DNA of 64,000 bases from Streptomyces canus 299MFChir4.1 (GTDB lineage Bacteria; Actinomycetota; Actinomycetes; Streptomycetales; Streptomycetaceae). The stretch lies in contig NZ_KB911585.1 of NCBI RefSeq assembly GCF_000383615.1, forward strand, positions 96,939-160,938, read 5' to 3'. A model generated the notes under the pieces. That model did no database searches, was not told the DNA's origin, and saw nothing but the letters and a program-made list of their open reading frames with translations. Below, in pieces: positions 51,527-61,390 of the stretch (positions within the stretch are counted from its first letter, which is position 1; each line of letters begins with the position of its first letter). The position numbers and the translations under genes were made by a program.

Positions 51527-53020
51527 TCATGCCCGTGTGCTGTTGCCACCCCTTCCCTTCGGCTTCGGCAGCGCCAGCCTGATCTCCTCGCGCAGTTCGC
51601 TGATCTTCGGGTAACCGGAGTACTCGGCGGTGAGCCGGTACATCTGACGCAGCCGGTCCCAGGTGCGGTGGGAGGAGTTGGAGCCCATCGAGACCAGCGC
51701 CAACCGCGCGTAGCGGTCCGCCTGCTCGGGGTCGTCGGCGATGAAGCAGGCCGAGGCCATGGACAGGAAGTCGAAGATCTTCGACCGCTGACGTCCGTCG
51801 ACCCGCAGGGCGAGGGCCTTCTCCGCGTAGTGCTGGGCGTGCGCGGCCGCACTCGGATCGTGCTCCGCCAGCGTGCGGTAGGCCAGGGCCTGCATGCCGT
51901 ACAGGTCCTCCTCCTTGAAGGTCTGCATCCAGCTCGGTGACGGCACGTCGCTCTTGTCGGAGACGAAGAGGTCCTCCGCCTGACCAAGGGTGCGGCGCAT
52001 CGCCTGGCCCTTGCCCATGGACGCCTGTGCCCAGGCCTCGATGGTGTAGAGCATCGCCTGGGTGCGGGGCAGCACCTGTTCGCCCGAGCCGGACCGGGCG
52101 AGCTTCATCAGGTCGAGCGCGTCGTCGGGCCGGCCCAGGTGCACCATCTGGCGGGCCGCCCGGGAGAGCGCCTCGCCGGCGCGGGGCCGGTCACCGCCCT
52201 CCCGGGCCGCGTGGGCGGCGATCACGAAGTACTTCTGGGCCGTGGGTTCGAGGCCTACGTCGTGGGACATCCAGCCCGCGAGGACGGCCAGGTTGGCGGC
52301 GACGCCCCACAGGCGCCGCTGGAGATGGTCGGGGTGCCGGTAGGCGAGCATGCCGCCCACCTCGTTGAGCTGGCCCACCACCGCCTTGCGCTGCAGCCCG
52401 CCCCCGCGGGCCGCGTCCCAGGCCCGGAACACCTCGACCGAGCGCTCCAGTTCCTCGATCTCCTGCGACCCGATGGGGGCGGCCTCGTAACGGTCGAACC
52501 CAGCGGGGTCGGCGTGCAGGGGGTCGTCGAACTGGGGGGCATCGGCGGTGAGGGCCGGATCGGAGTGCAGCCAGTCGTGCATGGCGCTGCTGAGTACGGA
52601 TCCCGCGGTGAGCGCGGCACCCGCGCCCACCAAGCCGCGTCGGTTGAGCATGAGGTCCATTCCCGTGAATTCGGTGAGGACCGCAGCGGTTCGGTCGGGC
52701 GCCCACGGCATGCCGTCGGGATGTTCCGCGCTCCCGTCGCCCTGCCGTTTTCCCGTACGCCCGTGCCGGACCAGACCGAGGTCCTCGATGGTCACGACAC
52801 GGCCGAGACGCTCGGTGAACAGCGCTGCCAGCACCCGCGGCACGGGATCGCGCGGGATCTCTCCCATGTCGATCCAGCGCCGCACCCGGGAGGTGTCGGT
52901 CGACAGCTGGGGATGGCCCATGGCCGCCGCCTGCCGGTTGACCAGCCTCGCGAGTTCACCCTTGGACCAGCCGGCCAGGCCGAACAGGTCCGAAAGTCGG
53001 GCGTTGGGTTGTCCGCTCAC
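51527..53020 (-). CDS. NsdA/NsdB-type regulator of sporulation and antibiotic production
   Basis: A 497-residue protein of the Streptomyces NsdA/NsdB family, negative regulators of sporulation and antibiotic synthesis. Residues 1-85 form the characteristic N-terminus with an atypical helix-turn-helix: LFGLAGWSKGELARLVNRQA, then RVRRWIDMGEIPRDPVPRVL. The C-terminal 330 residues are TPR-like helical repeats (QNEVGGMLAYRHPDH-like start at about 225; MASACFIADDPEQADRYARL late). Length matches the known proteins. The GTG at 53020 has a GGGGG-rich site. I do not decide between NsdA and NsdB. It is convergent with the SpoIIE-type gene and divergent from a TTA-containing kinase-like gene. Confidence 0.87.
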   Translation of the reverse strand: MSGQPNARLSDLFGLAGWSKGELARLVNRQAAAMGHPQLSTDTSRVRRWIDMGEIPRDPVPRVLAALFTERLGRVVTIEDLGLVRHGRTGKRQGDGSAEHPDGMPWAPDRTAAVLTEFTGMDLMLNRRGLVGAGAALTAGSVLSSAMHDWLHSDPALTADAPQFDDPLHADPAGFDRYEAAPIGSQEIEELERSVEVFRAWDAARGGGLQRKAVVGQLNEVGGMLAYRHPDHLQRRLWGVAANLAVLAGWMSHDVGLEPTAQKYFVIAAHAAREGGDRPRAGEALSRAARQMVHLGRPDDALDLMKLARSGSGEQVLPRTQAMLYTIEAWAQASMGKGQAMRRTLGQAEDLFVSDKSDVPSPSWMQTFKEEDLYGMQALAYRTLAEHDPSAAAHAQHYAEKALALRVDGRQRSKIFDFLSMASACFIADDPEQADRYARLALVSMGSNSSHRTWDRLRQMYRLTAEYSGYPKISELREEIRLALPKPKGRGGNSTRA

Positions 53021-53263
53021 GTCAAGCCCCCAGGTTCTCGGCTGAGTTGACAGTAGCCCCGTGTCAGTTGCTCCGGGACTATTCGCCAGGGTTCGCCAGG
53101 GTGCGCCAGATGGTGTGCCACGGGGCATATGCGCTGAGGTAGGAACGCGCCACCCCGACCCGGACCGCACAGGGACATTCCCCAGGGTGCACCCGGTGAT
53201 CCGGGTCGGGCGGCGCACTGCTTCTCCAGGCACAGCAGGCACACGAAGGGATCTGTCTCGCCC

Positions 53264-54400
53264 ATGTACGCAGCATCGTCCTCCGTGTCCGCCCCGCCCC
53301 GGTCGCCGCATCTCCGCCCGGGCGGTGGCCCCTACCTCGACCCCGCGCGGCCGACGGCCCCCGTACCGGGTACGGGCAGGGCACGGCGCGTTCCGGGGCT
53401 CGGCACCCAACCGCTCAGCGGGAGACTCGACTTGTCCGGCCCCCAGGGCGCCCAGCTGCGCACGGCGATCGCGTCGGTGCACCGGATCTGCCCGGAGTTC
53501 GCCCCGGTGCAGGTGCTGCGCCGCAGCGGACGCTCCGTGCTCCTGGTCGGCACGACGGGACGCAGCACGGCCGTCGCCAAGTGTTTACTCGACCACTCCC
53601 CCGTATGGGCCGAGCGGATCCGGCACGAAATAGCCGCCTACCGCTCGTTCGTCCGGCACCGGCCCCCGGTGCGCGTGCCACGGCTGATCGCGGCGGACCC
53701 GGACAACTGCACCCTGGTCATCGAGCGGATGCCCGGCCGGGTGGCGGCGCTGCACCGGCATCCGGCGGAGGCCCCGCCGCGCGCGGACATCAGGGCGGCG
53801 CTCGGCGCGGTGTGCCGGCTCAACGCCTGGCGGCCTCCGGCGGGTACCTTCGACGCCCCGCTCGACTACGCGGCCCGCATCTCCCGCTACCACGAGCTGG
53901 GGCTGCTGACCGACCGGGACATGGGCGACCTCCAGAAGCTGCTGCACGGCATCGCGCACTCCGCGGGCCGGCAGGGCATGGGCCAGTTCTGCCACGGCGA
54001 CGCACTGCTCTCGAACCTCCTGCTCTCACCGGCCGGTCCAGTGCTGGTGGACTGGGAGCACGCGGGCTGGTATCTGCCGGGCTACGACCTGGCGACGCTG
54101 TGGTCGGTCCTCGGTGACGCCCCGGTGGCGCGCCGTCAGATCAGCCAGATCGCCCAGTCGGCGGGCCCGGCCTCGCGGGACGCCTTCCTGGTGAACCTGA
54201 TGCTCGTGCTGCCCCGCGAGATCCGCACGTATGAAACGGCCGTGCAGCGTTCGATGCACGACTCGACCCCGGCGGCACCGGGCGCTGCCCACCCGGGTGC
54301 TGCGCCGTCCGGCGAGGAACAGCGGCTGCTGCTGAGGCGGCTGCACGACGACTGCCAGCTGGCCCGTCGGGCCGTACGCGCGGCGGTCGGCACTCGCTGA
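53264..54400 (+). CDS. APH-family kinase-like protein with a TTA codon
   Basis: A 378-residue protein with an APH/choline-kinase-type C-terminal domain (about residues 90-330): [13 protein letters not shown] is the catalytic loop (with Asp) and [14 protein letters not shown] the metal-binding loop, so a small-molecule kinase activity is likely. The N-terminal 60 residues are Pro/Arg-rich and look disordered. Leu108 is encoded by TTA (53585-53587), early in the kinase domain, so full-length protein should need the bldA tRNA. It is divergent from the NsdA/NsdB-like gene with 243 bases between. The natural substrate is unknown. Confidence 0.85.
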   Translation: MYAASSSVSAPPRSPHLRPGGGPYLDPARPTAPVPGTGRARRVPGLGTQPLSGRLDLSGPQGAQLRTAIASVHRICPEFAPVQVLRRSGRSVLLVGTTGRSTAVAKCLLDHSPVWAERIRHEIAAYRSFVRHRPPVRVPRLIAADPDNCTLVIERMPGRVAALHRHPAEAPPRADIRAALGAVCRLNAWRPPAGTFDAPLDYAARISRYHELGLLTDRDMGDLQKLLHGIAHSAGRQGMGQFCHGDALLSNLLLSPAGPVLVDWEHAGWYLPGYDLATLWSVLGDAPVARRQISQIAQSAGPASRDAFLVNLMLVLPREIRTYETAVQRSMHDSTPAAPGAAHPGAAPSGEEQRLLLRRLHDDCQLARRAVRAAVGTR

Positions 54401-54408
54401 GGGGACGG

Positions 54409-54449
54409 AGGTCCGCGGTGCGCCCTGTGGAGCGGCGTGCCGCGGACCT
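54409..54449. terminator. Hairpin after the TTA-containing kinase-like gene
   Basis: A 10-bp perfect stem (54409-54418 with 54440-54449) and a 21-base loop, starting 8 bases past the stop of the upstream gene. The remaining gap to 54668 contains no gene I can support. Confidence 0.6.
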
Positions 54450-54668
54450 TCGTATGTCCGCGGCACCTTCGCGGGTACCGGTCAATGGTGTACGCCACTG
54501 ACGCCCCGCAGGCCCGCGGGCGTGCGCCACGAAACTCCCGTGACCCCGCATTGACATGGGAAATCCCCTGCCTCTGGGCATGATTGACGGATCGTCGACA
54601 AGCCGGTAGCACTGACGCACGTCCGGCCCCGCTCGGCTCATCGCGCCCGATCGTCCCTGGAGGCTGCA

Positions 54669-56645
54669 TTGCGAGGATCCGCCACCGACCCCAACAGAGC
54701 CACCCGGCGGGTGGTCGGCACGCTGGCCGGCTCCGCCCTGCTGCTGCCCCTGCTCGGCGCGGCCCCGTCGGCGGCCGAGGACTCCGCGGCCGGTCTCCAG
54801 CGCGCATTCGCCACCGCGGCCGCCGAGTACCACGTGCCGCAGAGTGTCCTGCTGGGTGTCTCGTACCTCCAGTCCCGCTGGGACACGCACGCCGGCGCGC
54901 CGAGCGTGACCGGGGGCTACGGCCCGATGCACCTGACCGACGCCTACACCGCGCTCGCCTCGGCGCCGCACCACAGCGAGGGCACGGAGGACGCGCGCGG
55001 CGACAGCGCCCGCGCCACCCTGCTGCCCGACACGAAGGTCCCGCAGCCCGCCGAGCTCCCGGCCCGCCTGGAAACCCTGCCGAAGGCCGCCGAGCTGACC
55101 GGCCTGAGCGCACGGGACCTGCGCACCGACCCCGCGGCGAACGTCGCCGGAGGCGCCGCGCTGCTGGCCGCCGCCCAGCAGGAGCTGGGCGAGCCGCTGA
55201 GCCAGGACCCCGCGGACTGGTACGGCGCGGTGGCCCGCTTCTCCGGGGCGGACGACAGCGCGACCGCGGCGGCGTACGCGAACGACGTCTTCGACGTGCT
55301 GCGCACCGGCGAGGAACGCACCACGGACGCCGGTCAGCAGGTCGCCCTGGCCGGTCGGCCGAACCTCGCCCCCGACACCGCGCAACTCGCCCGGACGGGC
55401 CTCAGAAAGCTCGGCGCCGGCGACACCGAGTGCCCGAAGACGGTGTCCTGCGAGTGGATCCCGGCGCCGTACGCGGAGTTCGGGGACAACGACTACGGCA
55501 ACCACGACCTGGGCGACCGTCCGGCCTCGCAGAGCATCAAGTACATCGTCATCCATGACACTGAGGGTTCCTGGGAGGGGGTCCTCAACCTGGTGCAGGA
55601 CCCGACCTATGTGTCGTGGAACTACACCCTGCGCTCGACCGACGGTCACATCGCCCAGCATGTGAAGGCGAAAGACGTGGCCTGGCACGCGGGCAACTGG
55701 TACATCAACGCCAAGTCGATCGGTCTGGAGCACGAGGGCTTCCTGGCGAATCCGGACGCCTGGTACACGGAGGCGATGTACCGGTCCTCGGCGCGGCTGG
55801 TGAAATACCTCTCCGCGAAGTACGGCATCCCGCTGGACCGGCAGCACATCCTCGGCCACGACAACGTGCCGGGCCCGACGACCTCGACCGTCTCCGGCAT
55901 GCACACCGACCCCGGCCCGTACTGGGACTGGCGGCACTACTTCGAGCTGCTGGGCCACCCGTTCCGGACCACCGCCCCCAAGCAGGGCGGCCTGGTGACG
56001 ATCCGGCCCGACTACGCCGCCAACCAGCCGCAGTACACAGGCTGCGTCGCCAAGGGCGAGCCCTGCGCGTCCCACGGTTCGAGCGAGGTCCGGCTCTACT
56101 CGGCGCCCGACGAGAGTTCCGCCCTCATCACGGACATCGGTCTGGGCGGCAGGGCTCCGACGATCGACGTGAACGACCTGTCGTCGCGGGTCTCCACGGG
56201 CCAGCAGTACGCGGTCGCCGGGCGCGACGGCGACTGGACGGCGATCTGGTACCTGGGCCAGAAGGCCTGGTTCAAGAACCCCGCGAGCGACCCGACCGCG
56301 GTGAACGCCGCCGGTCTCGTGGTGACGCCGAAGGAGGGCCTCGACAGCGTCCCGGTGTACGGCCGGGCCTACCCCGAGGCCTCCGCCTATCCGACGGGTG
56401 TTCCCGCGCAGGCGGTGTCGCCGCTGCCGTACAAGGTGCTCAAGGGCCAGAGGTACGTGATCGGTGACCGGGTGCCCGGCGAGTACTACTACGCGGTCAC
56501 CTTCACGACGGACTCGCACAAGGTCGTGGTCGGCAAGGACCTGTACTACGAGATCCAGTACGGCCATCGGGTGGAGTTCGTGCGGGCCGCGGACGTCGAT
56601 GTGAAGCCCTCGGTGCGGCGTCAGCCGGGGCAGGTACGCCGGTAG
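54669..56645 (+). CDS. Secreted N-acetylmuramoyl-L-alanine amidase (PGRP-type)
   Basis: A 658-residue exported cell-wall enzyme. It begins at a TTG (GGAGG six bases upstream), followed by a Sec signal peptide of about 36 residues ending near PSAAE. Residues 40-210 look like a lytic-transglycosylase-like helical domain (FATAAAEYHVPQSVLLGVS). The amidase_2/PGRP domain follows (about 285-430): zinc ligands are in YIVIHDTEGSW (His296) and HILGHDNVPGP, with SIGLEHEG and HTDPGPYWDW. The C-terminal 200 residues are beta-rich and may be SH3-like wall-binding repeats. It cleaves the lactoyl-L-Ala bond of peptidoglycan and probably acts in hyphal turnover or sporulation. Its 3' end overlaps a decayed gene by 25 bases. 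Confidence 0.9.
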   Translation: MRGSATDPNRATRRVVGTLAGSALLLPLLGAAPSAAEDSAAGLQRAFATAAAEYHVPQSVLLGVSYLQSRWDTHAGAPSVTGGYGPMHLTDAYTALASAPHHSEGTEDARGDSARATLLPDTKVPQPAELPARLETLPKAAELTGLSARDLRTDPAANVAGGAALLAAAQQELGEPLSQDPADWYGAVARFSGADDSATAAAYANDVFDVLRTGEERTTDAGQQVALAGRPNLAPDTAQLARTGLRKLGAGDTECPKTVSCEWIPAPYAEFGDNDYGNHDLGDRPASQSIKYIVIHDTEGSWEGVLNLVQDPTYVSWNYTLRSTDGHIAQHVKAKDVAWHAGNWYINAKSIGLEHEGFLANPDAWYTEAMYRSSARLVKYLSAKYGIPLDRQHILGHDNVPGPTTSTVSGMHTDPGPYWDWRHYFELLGHPFRTTAPKQGGLVTIRPDYAANQPQYTGCVAKGEPCASHGSSEVRLYSAPDESSALITDIGLGGRAPTIDVNDLSSRVSTGQQYAVAGRDGDWTAIWYLGQKAWFKNPASDPTAVNAAGLVVTPKEGLDSVPVYGRAYPEASAYPTGVPAQAVSPLPYKVLKGQRYVIGDRVPGEYYYAVTFTTDSHKVVVGKDLYYEIQYGHRVEFVRAADVDVKPSVRRQPGQVRR

Positions 56646-57497
56646 GGGACGTCCGGGAGGTGGCGGCTCCACTCCTCGGGGGTGAGGCCGCCGCCGGCCC
56701 GGCGGCAGACGGTGTCGGCGGCGTCGGCCGACCCGATCCGGTAGGTCTGCGGCGGGGCGTGCTGTCCCGCCGCGCGCAGGGTGCTCCCGTCCGGGCCGAA
56801 CGTCAGGGCCTGGACGGTGTCCCCCGGTGCCGGCAGCGGTGCTCCGACACGGCGGCGGGAGTCGACGTCCCACAGCTGCAGCGTGCCCTCGTCGCCGGCG
56901 ACGGCGAGGGTGCGGCCGTCGGGAGCGAAGGCCAGGGCCGAGACGTACTGGTAGGTGGTGGTCTCGGGGTCGGCGAGGACACCGAGCCGGCGTTTGAGCC
57001 GGCCGTCCCACAGCACGACCCGGCCGGACCCCTCACCGACGGCCAGGTAGCCGCCGTCGGGACTGAAGGCCAGGGCGGTGCCACCACCGGTGAAACGGGT
57101 GGCGGGAAGCCGGGTGCCGGAGGGGAGCCGGTAGGCCTCTCCGCCGGCGGTGACGACGAGGTCGCCGTCGGGGTGCACGACCGCGTTCCCGGAGGTGTCC
57201 TCCAGGACGGCGGTGGTCCGGCGCCGACCCAGGTCCCACACCCGGGTGGCACCGGTCTCGGGGCGTGCCGGGCCGGACAGCAGGAGCGAGCGGTCGCCCG
57301 GTCCGAAGGCGATGCCCGACAGCGGGTCCGTGCCGAGGTCGTCCGTGGTCAGGACGGTGGTGACCCGCCCGCGGGGCCCGTCCTGCCATGGTGCGGTAGG
57401 TGGGGCCGCCGGCCTCCTGGCGTAACTTCCGCAGCTCGTAGGCGAATCGGGCGACCGGCCCCTCGGTCGGGTCCAGCGGTCGCTCGCGTCGCCCCAT
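56621..57497 (-). pseudogene. Collapsed HTH-WD40 regulatory gene
   Basis: The ATG at 57497 begins RERPLDPTEGPVARFAYELR and KLRQEAGGPTYRTM, the conserved start of large Streptomyces XRE-HTH proteins with C-terminal WD40 propellers. In the next base steps the frame shifts and joins directly to the last WD40 blades (DGPRGRVTTVLTTDDLGTDP, FSPDGGYLAVGEGSG, TLQLWDVDSRRRV), ending at 56621. Roughly the whole middle (rest of the HTH, nucleotide-binding region and early blades) has been lost. Two frames are needed to read what is left. It overlaps the end of the amidase gene. Confidence 0.8.
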
Positions 57498-57824
57498 GTC
57501 TCTCCCCTGGCATCGTTCGTCGGCGCGGTCGGCTGCGGATCCCGCTCGCTACGGACCGACGCGGGTGCGGGGCAAGGCAGTTCCGCGGGCCTGGCGGAAG
57601 GTCGGGAAATTGTCTGGAGTGATGAAAGGGGCCTGCCGGACAACTCCCGGGTGGCGAAAGCTGGCGGCACGGCATCCCGGGGCTTCGCCGCGGCGGCGGA
57701 GAGGGGGAATCCCGGGTGTGACCGTGGTGGGCCGGACGACCGACCGTGCCCGCGGCCGGCTCCGGAAGGCCATGAGTCGGGGGACATGGCCTTCCGGGGT
57801 CTTCAAGGAGCTGTCAAGGAGGGG
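57498..57824. other. Gap without a recognised gene
   Basis: About 327 bases between the collapsed HTH-WD40 gene and the next minus-strand gene. I see no gene, RNA or strong hairpin here. Confidence 0.4.
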
Positions 57825-58322
57825 TCAGCCCTGCTGGAAGAGCTCCGCGGGCAGGGGTTTGAGGAGGGCGTACAGGTCGTCCGTGATCGGGCGGTCCCAG
57901 GCGGCGATGGTCACCAGGACGTTGTCGCTGCGGTCGAACTGGACGCAGGAGATCCGGCTCTCGGAGAGCTTGAGGCGGCGCACGATCAGCAGGTTGTCGC
58001 CCTGCATCACCGGCATGTCCTCGGTGTCGGTGACGGTCACCTCCTCGTCGTTCTCCAGGGCGATCAGCAGCTGGGCCACCTCGAAGGGGACCTGGCCCTC
58101 GGGGACCTCGCGGGCCGGGGAGCCCTCGGGGAGGTTGCCGATGATCATCGCGGGGCCGCGGCCGCCGAAGAGGTCGTAGCGCAGGAAGACGCCCTGGCAG
58201 GTGCCGTCGGGGGCGGGCAGGAGCCCCGCGCCGAGGTTGCCGGGCCAGTCGCCCGGGTCCATGGCCAGTACGTCGAAGTCTGGACCGGCGGGGGTTGCGC
58301 TGCGGCGGCGGAGGAACGACAT
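57825..58322 (-). CDS. Conserved hypothetical protein
   Basis: A 165-residue soluble protein without a recognised domain. It starts MSFLRRRSATPAGPDFDVLA and contains an acidic middle (EVTVTDTEDMPVMQGDN) and a final DRPITDDLYALLKPLPAEL. The ATG at 58322 is preceded by TACGAT eight to thirteen bases upstream, so it is probably leaderless. The large LuxR-type regulator ends 20 bases upstream on the same strand, so the two may be read together. No function can be assigned. Confidence 0.7.
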   Translation of the reverse strand: MSFLRRRSATPAGPDFDVLAMDPGDWPGNLGAGLLPAPDGTCQGVFLRYDLFGGRGPAMIIGNLPEGSPAREVPEGQVPFEVAQLLIALENDEEVTVTDTEDMPVMQGDNLLIVRRLKLSESRISCVQFDRSDNVLVTIAAWDRPITDDLYALLKPLPAELFQQG

Positions 58323-58342
58323 GCGCCCATCGTAATGGGCTC

Positions 58343-61282
58343 TCACGTGGTCGTGCGGGTACAGGTGCGTGGGTCCTGGTCGCGCTTTTCCGCCGCTCCC
58401 TGGGGACGGTCACTCAGCGTTCGAAGGCCGGTGCTGTCCGTTCCGAGCTTGCGGCAGACGGCCGACAGCAGGCGTGTCACCGTCTGGTCGTCGGCGTCGA
58501 GTTCCTTCGCGATCTCCTCGTCCGTGTGCCCCCGCGCCGCCAGGCTCGCCGCCGTGCGTTCGCGTGCCGTGAGCGTGTCCGTCTCGGTGCTGTGCAGGCG
58601 GCGGGGGCGCAGGCCCGCGGCGATCAGTTCGTCGCGGGCGGTCTCGATCAGGCCGTCGGCGCCGCACTGGACGGCTGTCTCGAGGCCCCGGTAGAGGTTG
58701 TCCGCGGCCTCCCGGGCGCGACCCGCGCGACGGAGTTCCGAGCCCAGTGCCACCAGTGCGCAGGCGAGCTCGTAGGCGGCGGGAGAGCGTTCCAGATGGG
58801 TGACCGACTCCTCCAGGAGCTTCACCCGGGCCGAGCCCGGCGAGACCTCGGCGGCCAGCCGGAGTGCCTGGCCCACGGCGGACGGGGCCCCGAACTGCCG
58901 GGCTCGTGCCACCGCTTCGAGGGCCGTGGTGACCGCCCGTTCCGGGGCGTCGTGGCTCTCGGCGCGGGCGAGGTGGAGCTGCCAGGGGCACCACGCGGGG
59001 TTGCGCATGCCGCGCGGTTCCAGGCGGCGGCCGGCGGCGGCCAGCTCGACGGCCGCGTCCTTGGTCAGGCCGCGGGCCAGCAGCAGCTCGCCGCGCACGG
59101 TCTGGGCGTCGGGGAAGACCACGACGGCCGGGTAGGGGGCGCCGAAGGAGTAGTCCTCGGCGATCTGCGCGGCCTCCTCGACCCGGCCGCGGGCCAGCAG
59201 GACTTCGATCAGGATGCCCACGGCGTACCAGTGGGCCGGGGTGCCCGGACCGACGCGCTCGGCCAGCCGCAGCCCGGCGCGGACGAAGTCCTCGGCCTCG
59301 GCGAGGCGACCGCGGCGGAAGCGGACGTAGGCGAGCAGGGTGTAGGCGAAGGAGAGGTGGGCGCCGCGCCAGCCCTGGCGTTCGAAGTCGGCGATCCCGG
59401 CGGCGAAGAGCTCCTCGGTGCGGCCGGGCCGGTCGGCGTAGGTGAAGGCGAGGGCGACCAGGACGGGCACCTCGAAGCCGCGGTCGGGATCGGCCCAGCC
59501 GAGGCCGCCGACGAGGGCACCATCGGCGTGGTGGAGGGCGACGTGGGCGGGTTCGCCGCGCAGGACGGCGTCCCAGGTACGCAGGCCGATGATGTACCGC
59601 TCGGTGAGGTCGCGGCCGGTGAGACGGTCCGCGAGCCTCGCCATGCGGCGGGAGCGGGAGGGGTGGTCGGGTTCGTCGGCGCGGAAGGCGTCCCACATGA
59701 ACTGTTCGGCGACCATGCGCAGCTTGACGCGGGCGTCGCCGGTGACCTCGATCTCGCGGGCGAGGGTGTCGGAGGCCTCGGCGAGGCGGTCGCTGTGGGC
59801 GAGGACCTGGGAGAGCCGGTAGACGATGCGGTGCCGCAGAGCGGAGTCGGCGATGGGCTCTTCGAGGGCGGCGCGCAGGTGGTTGACCGTGGTGGCCGGT
59901 TCGGTGAGCAGGGAGGCGCTGCCCAGTTCGTACAGGACGGCGGCGCGGTCCTCGAAGGGCGGGGGTTCACGCAGGGCGCGGGCGAGATAGCTGCGGGCCG
60001 CGTCGGGGGCGCCGGAGCGCAGGGTCTCGGCGGCGGCGGCGCGCAGTTGCTGCACGACCCAGGGGTCGCCTTCGGGGTGGGTCTCCAGGAGGTGGCGGGC
60101 GGCCGCGGCGGGCCCCCGTCCGTCGTCGACGACGCACCAGGCGGCCTGGCCGTGCAGCGCGACGCGGAAGCCGGCCGGGATGGCCCGGTAGACGGCGGTG
60201 GCGATGAGCGGGTGGACGAACTCCAGGGATTCGACGCCGGTGAGGATGCGGGCGCCGCGCAGGTCGTCGGCCGCGTCGGCGGCCTCCTCGTGGCCGAGTC
60301 CGGCGACGGCCGCGGCGAGGTGGGGATGGATCTCGGTGCCGAGGACCGCGCAGGCCCAGGCGAAGCGGACGGTCGAGGCGCCGAGGCGTTCGAGGCGGGC
60401 GACCAGACCGCTGCCCTTGACGGCGGCGGCGAGGTCGCGGAGCAGGTGGGCGGCGTCCTCGATGGGGGCGACCCCGCGGTCGTGCACCTTGGCGGTCAGT
60501 TCGACCGTCTCGAAGGGGTTGCCGGCGGTGACGGCCCAGCACTCACGGCAGAACGCGTCGTCGGCGTGCGCGCCGAGCGTCTCCCGTACGAGGCGGGCGA
60601 CGGCGACGGCGCTGAGCGGTTCCAGGTCGAGCGGACGTCCACCGGCCCGGCCGGGCAGTGCCCTGAACGACTCGGCGTGCTCGGGGAGTTCGTCGGGCCG
60701 GTAAGCGACGACGACCAGCATCGGGAGTTCCTCGGCCCGGGGTGCGAACGCGGACAGCCAGCCCAGGGACTCGGGGTCGGCCCAGTGGGCGTCGTCGAGC
60801 ACCAGCACCATCGGGGCGCGCAGGACGGCGAGGTGGGTGAGGACCCAGTCGAGTCCGTCGCGCAGGCCCTGCGGGTCGGGCGGCGCTCCGTCGGTCGGGG
60901 CGCACAGGCCGAGTGCGGGGCCGACGATGTCGTACCAACTGCCCAGTTGGGCACGGAGATCGACTTCGCCCGCGCCGGCGAACTGCGGCTGGAGGAGTTG
61001 CCGGGCGACGTGGAAGGCGACGCGCTGCTCCTGGTCGCCGCCGCGGGCGGCCAGGACGGTGCAGCCCCGGGCGGCGGCGCGGCGGCGGACCTCGGTGAGC
61101 AGGGTGGTCTTGCCGATCCCGGGCCGTCCGGCGACGGCGAGCAATGCTCCGCGGGGGCGCTCGTGCGGTTCGGCACCGTCCGGACGCAGCCCGGTGAGCT
61201 CACCCAACGCCTCGTCGACGGTGGCGAGTTCGCTCTCCCGCTCCAGGAGAGTCCTTCGGCTCCGAACACCGCGCTGCATCAT
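58343..61282 (-). CDS. LuxR-type regulator with AAA/STAND core (LAL family)
   Basis: A large regulator of about 979 residues. The N-terminus carries a P-loop ATPase domain (ERESELATVDEALGEL, then the Walker A AGRPGIGKTTLL and Walker B VLVLDDAHWAD), the middle 600 residues are helical TPR-like repeats, and the C-terminus has a LuxR-type helix-turn-helix (LTARERTAASLAARGHTDEE, then KELDADDQTVTRLL). LAL proteins activate carbon-use or secondary-metabolite operons on binding a ligand and ATP. ATG codons at 61282 and 61279 are both possible. Its target is not evident; the downstream hypothetical gene is the only close co-directional one. Confidence 0.88.
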   Translation of the reverse strand: MMQRGVRSRRTLLERESELATVDEALGELTGLRPDGAEPHERPRGALLAVAGRPGIGKTTLLTEVRRRAAARGCTVLAARGGDQEQRVAFHVARQLLQPQFAGAGEVDLRAQLGSWYDIVGPALGLCAPTDGAPPDPQGLRDGLDWVLTHLAVLRAPMVLVLDDAHWADPESLGWLSAFAPRAEELPMLVVVAYRPDELPEHAESFRALPGRAGGRPLDLEPLSAVAVARLVRETLGAHADDAFCRECWAVTAGNPFETVELTAKVHDRGVAPIEDAAHLLRDLAAAVKGSGLVARLERLGASTVRFAWACAVLGTEIHPHLAAAVAGLGHEEAADAADDLRGARILTGVESLEFVHPLIATAVYRAIPAGFRVALHGQAAWCVVDDGRGPAAAARHLLETHPEGDPWVVQQLRAAAAETLRSGAPDAARSYLARALREPPPFEDRAAVLYELGSASLLTEPATTVNHLRAALEEPIADSALRHRIVYRLSQVLAHSDRLAEASDTLAREIEVTGDARVKLRMVAEQFMWDAFRADEPDHPSRSRRMARLADRLTGRDLTERYIIGLRTWDAVLRGEPAHVALHHADGALVGGLGWADPDRGFEVPVLVALAFTYADRPGRTEELFAAGIADFERQGWRGAHLSFAYTLLAYVRFRRGRLAEAEDFVRAGLRLAERVGPGTPAHWYAVGILIEVLLARGRVEEAAQIAEDYSFGAPYPAVVVFPDAQTVRGELLLARGLTKDAAVELAAAGRRLEPRGMRNPAWCPWQLHLARAESHDAPERAVTTALEAVARARQFGAPSAVGQALRLAAEVSPGSARVKLLEESVTHLERSPAAYELACALVALGSELRRAGRAREAADNLYRGLETAVQCGADGLIETARDELIAAGLRPRRLHSTETDTLTARERTAASLAARGHTDEEIAKELDADDQTVTRLLSAVCRKLGTDSTGLRTLSDRPQGAAEKRDQDPRTCTRTTT

Positions 61283-61390
61283 GGCGCACCCCCCGTCACA
61301 GCGGCACACCCGCGCGGGGAGCGAGCGCACACCGTGACCTACAGGCACCTCAGCGTACGCCTCGGGGGTGCCGGGCGGGCCCGTGTCGGC

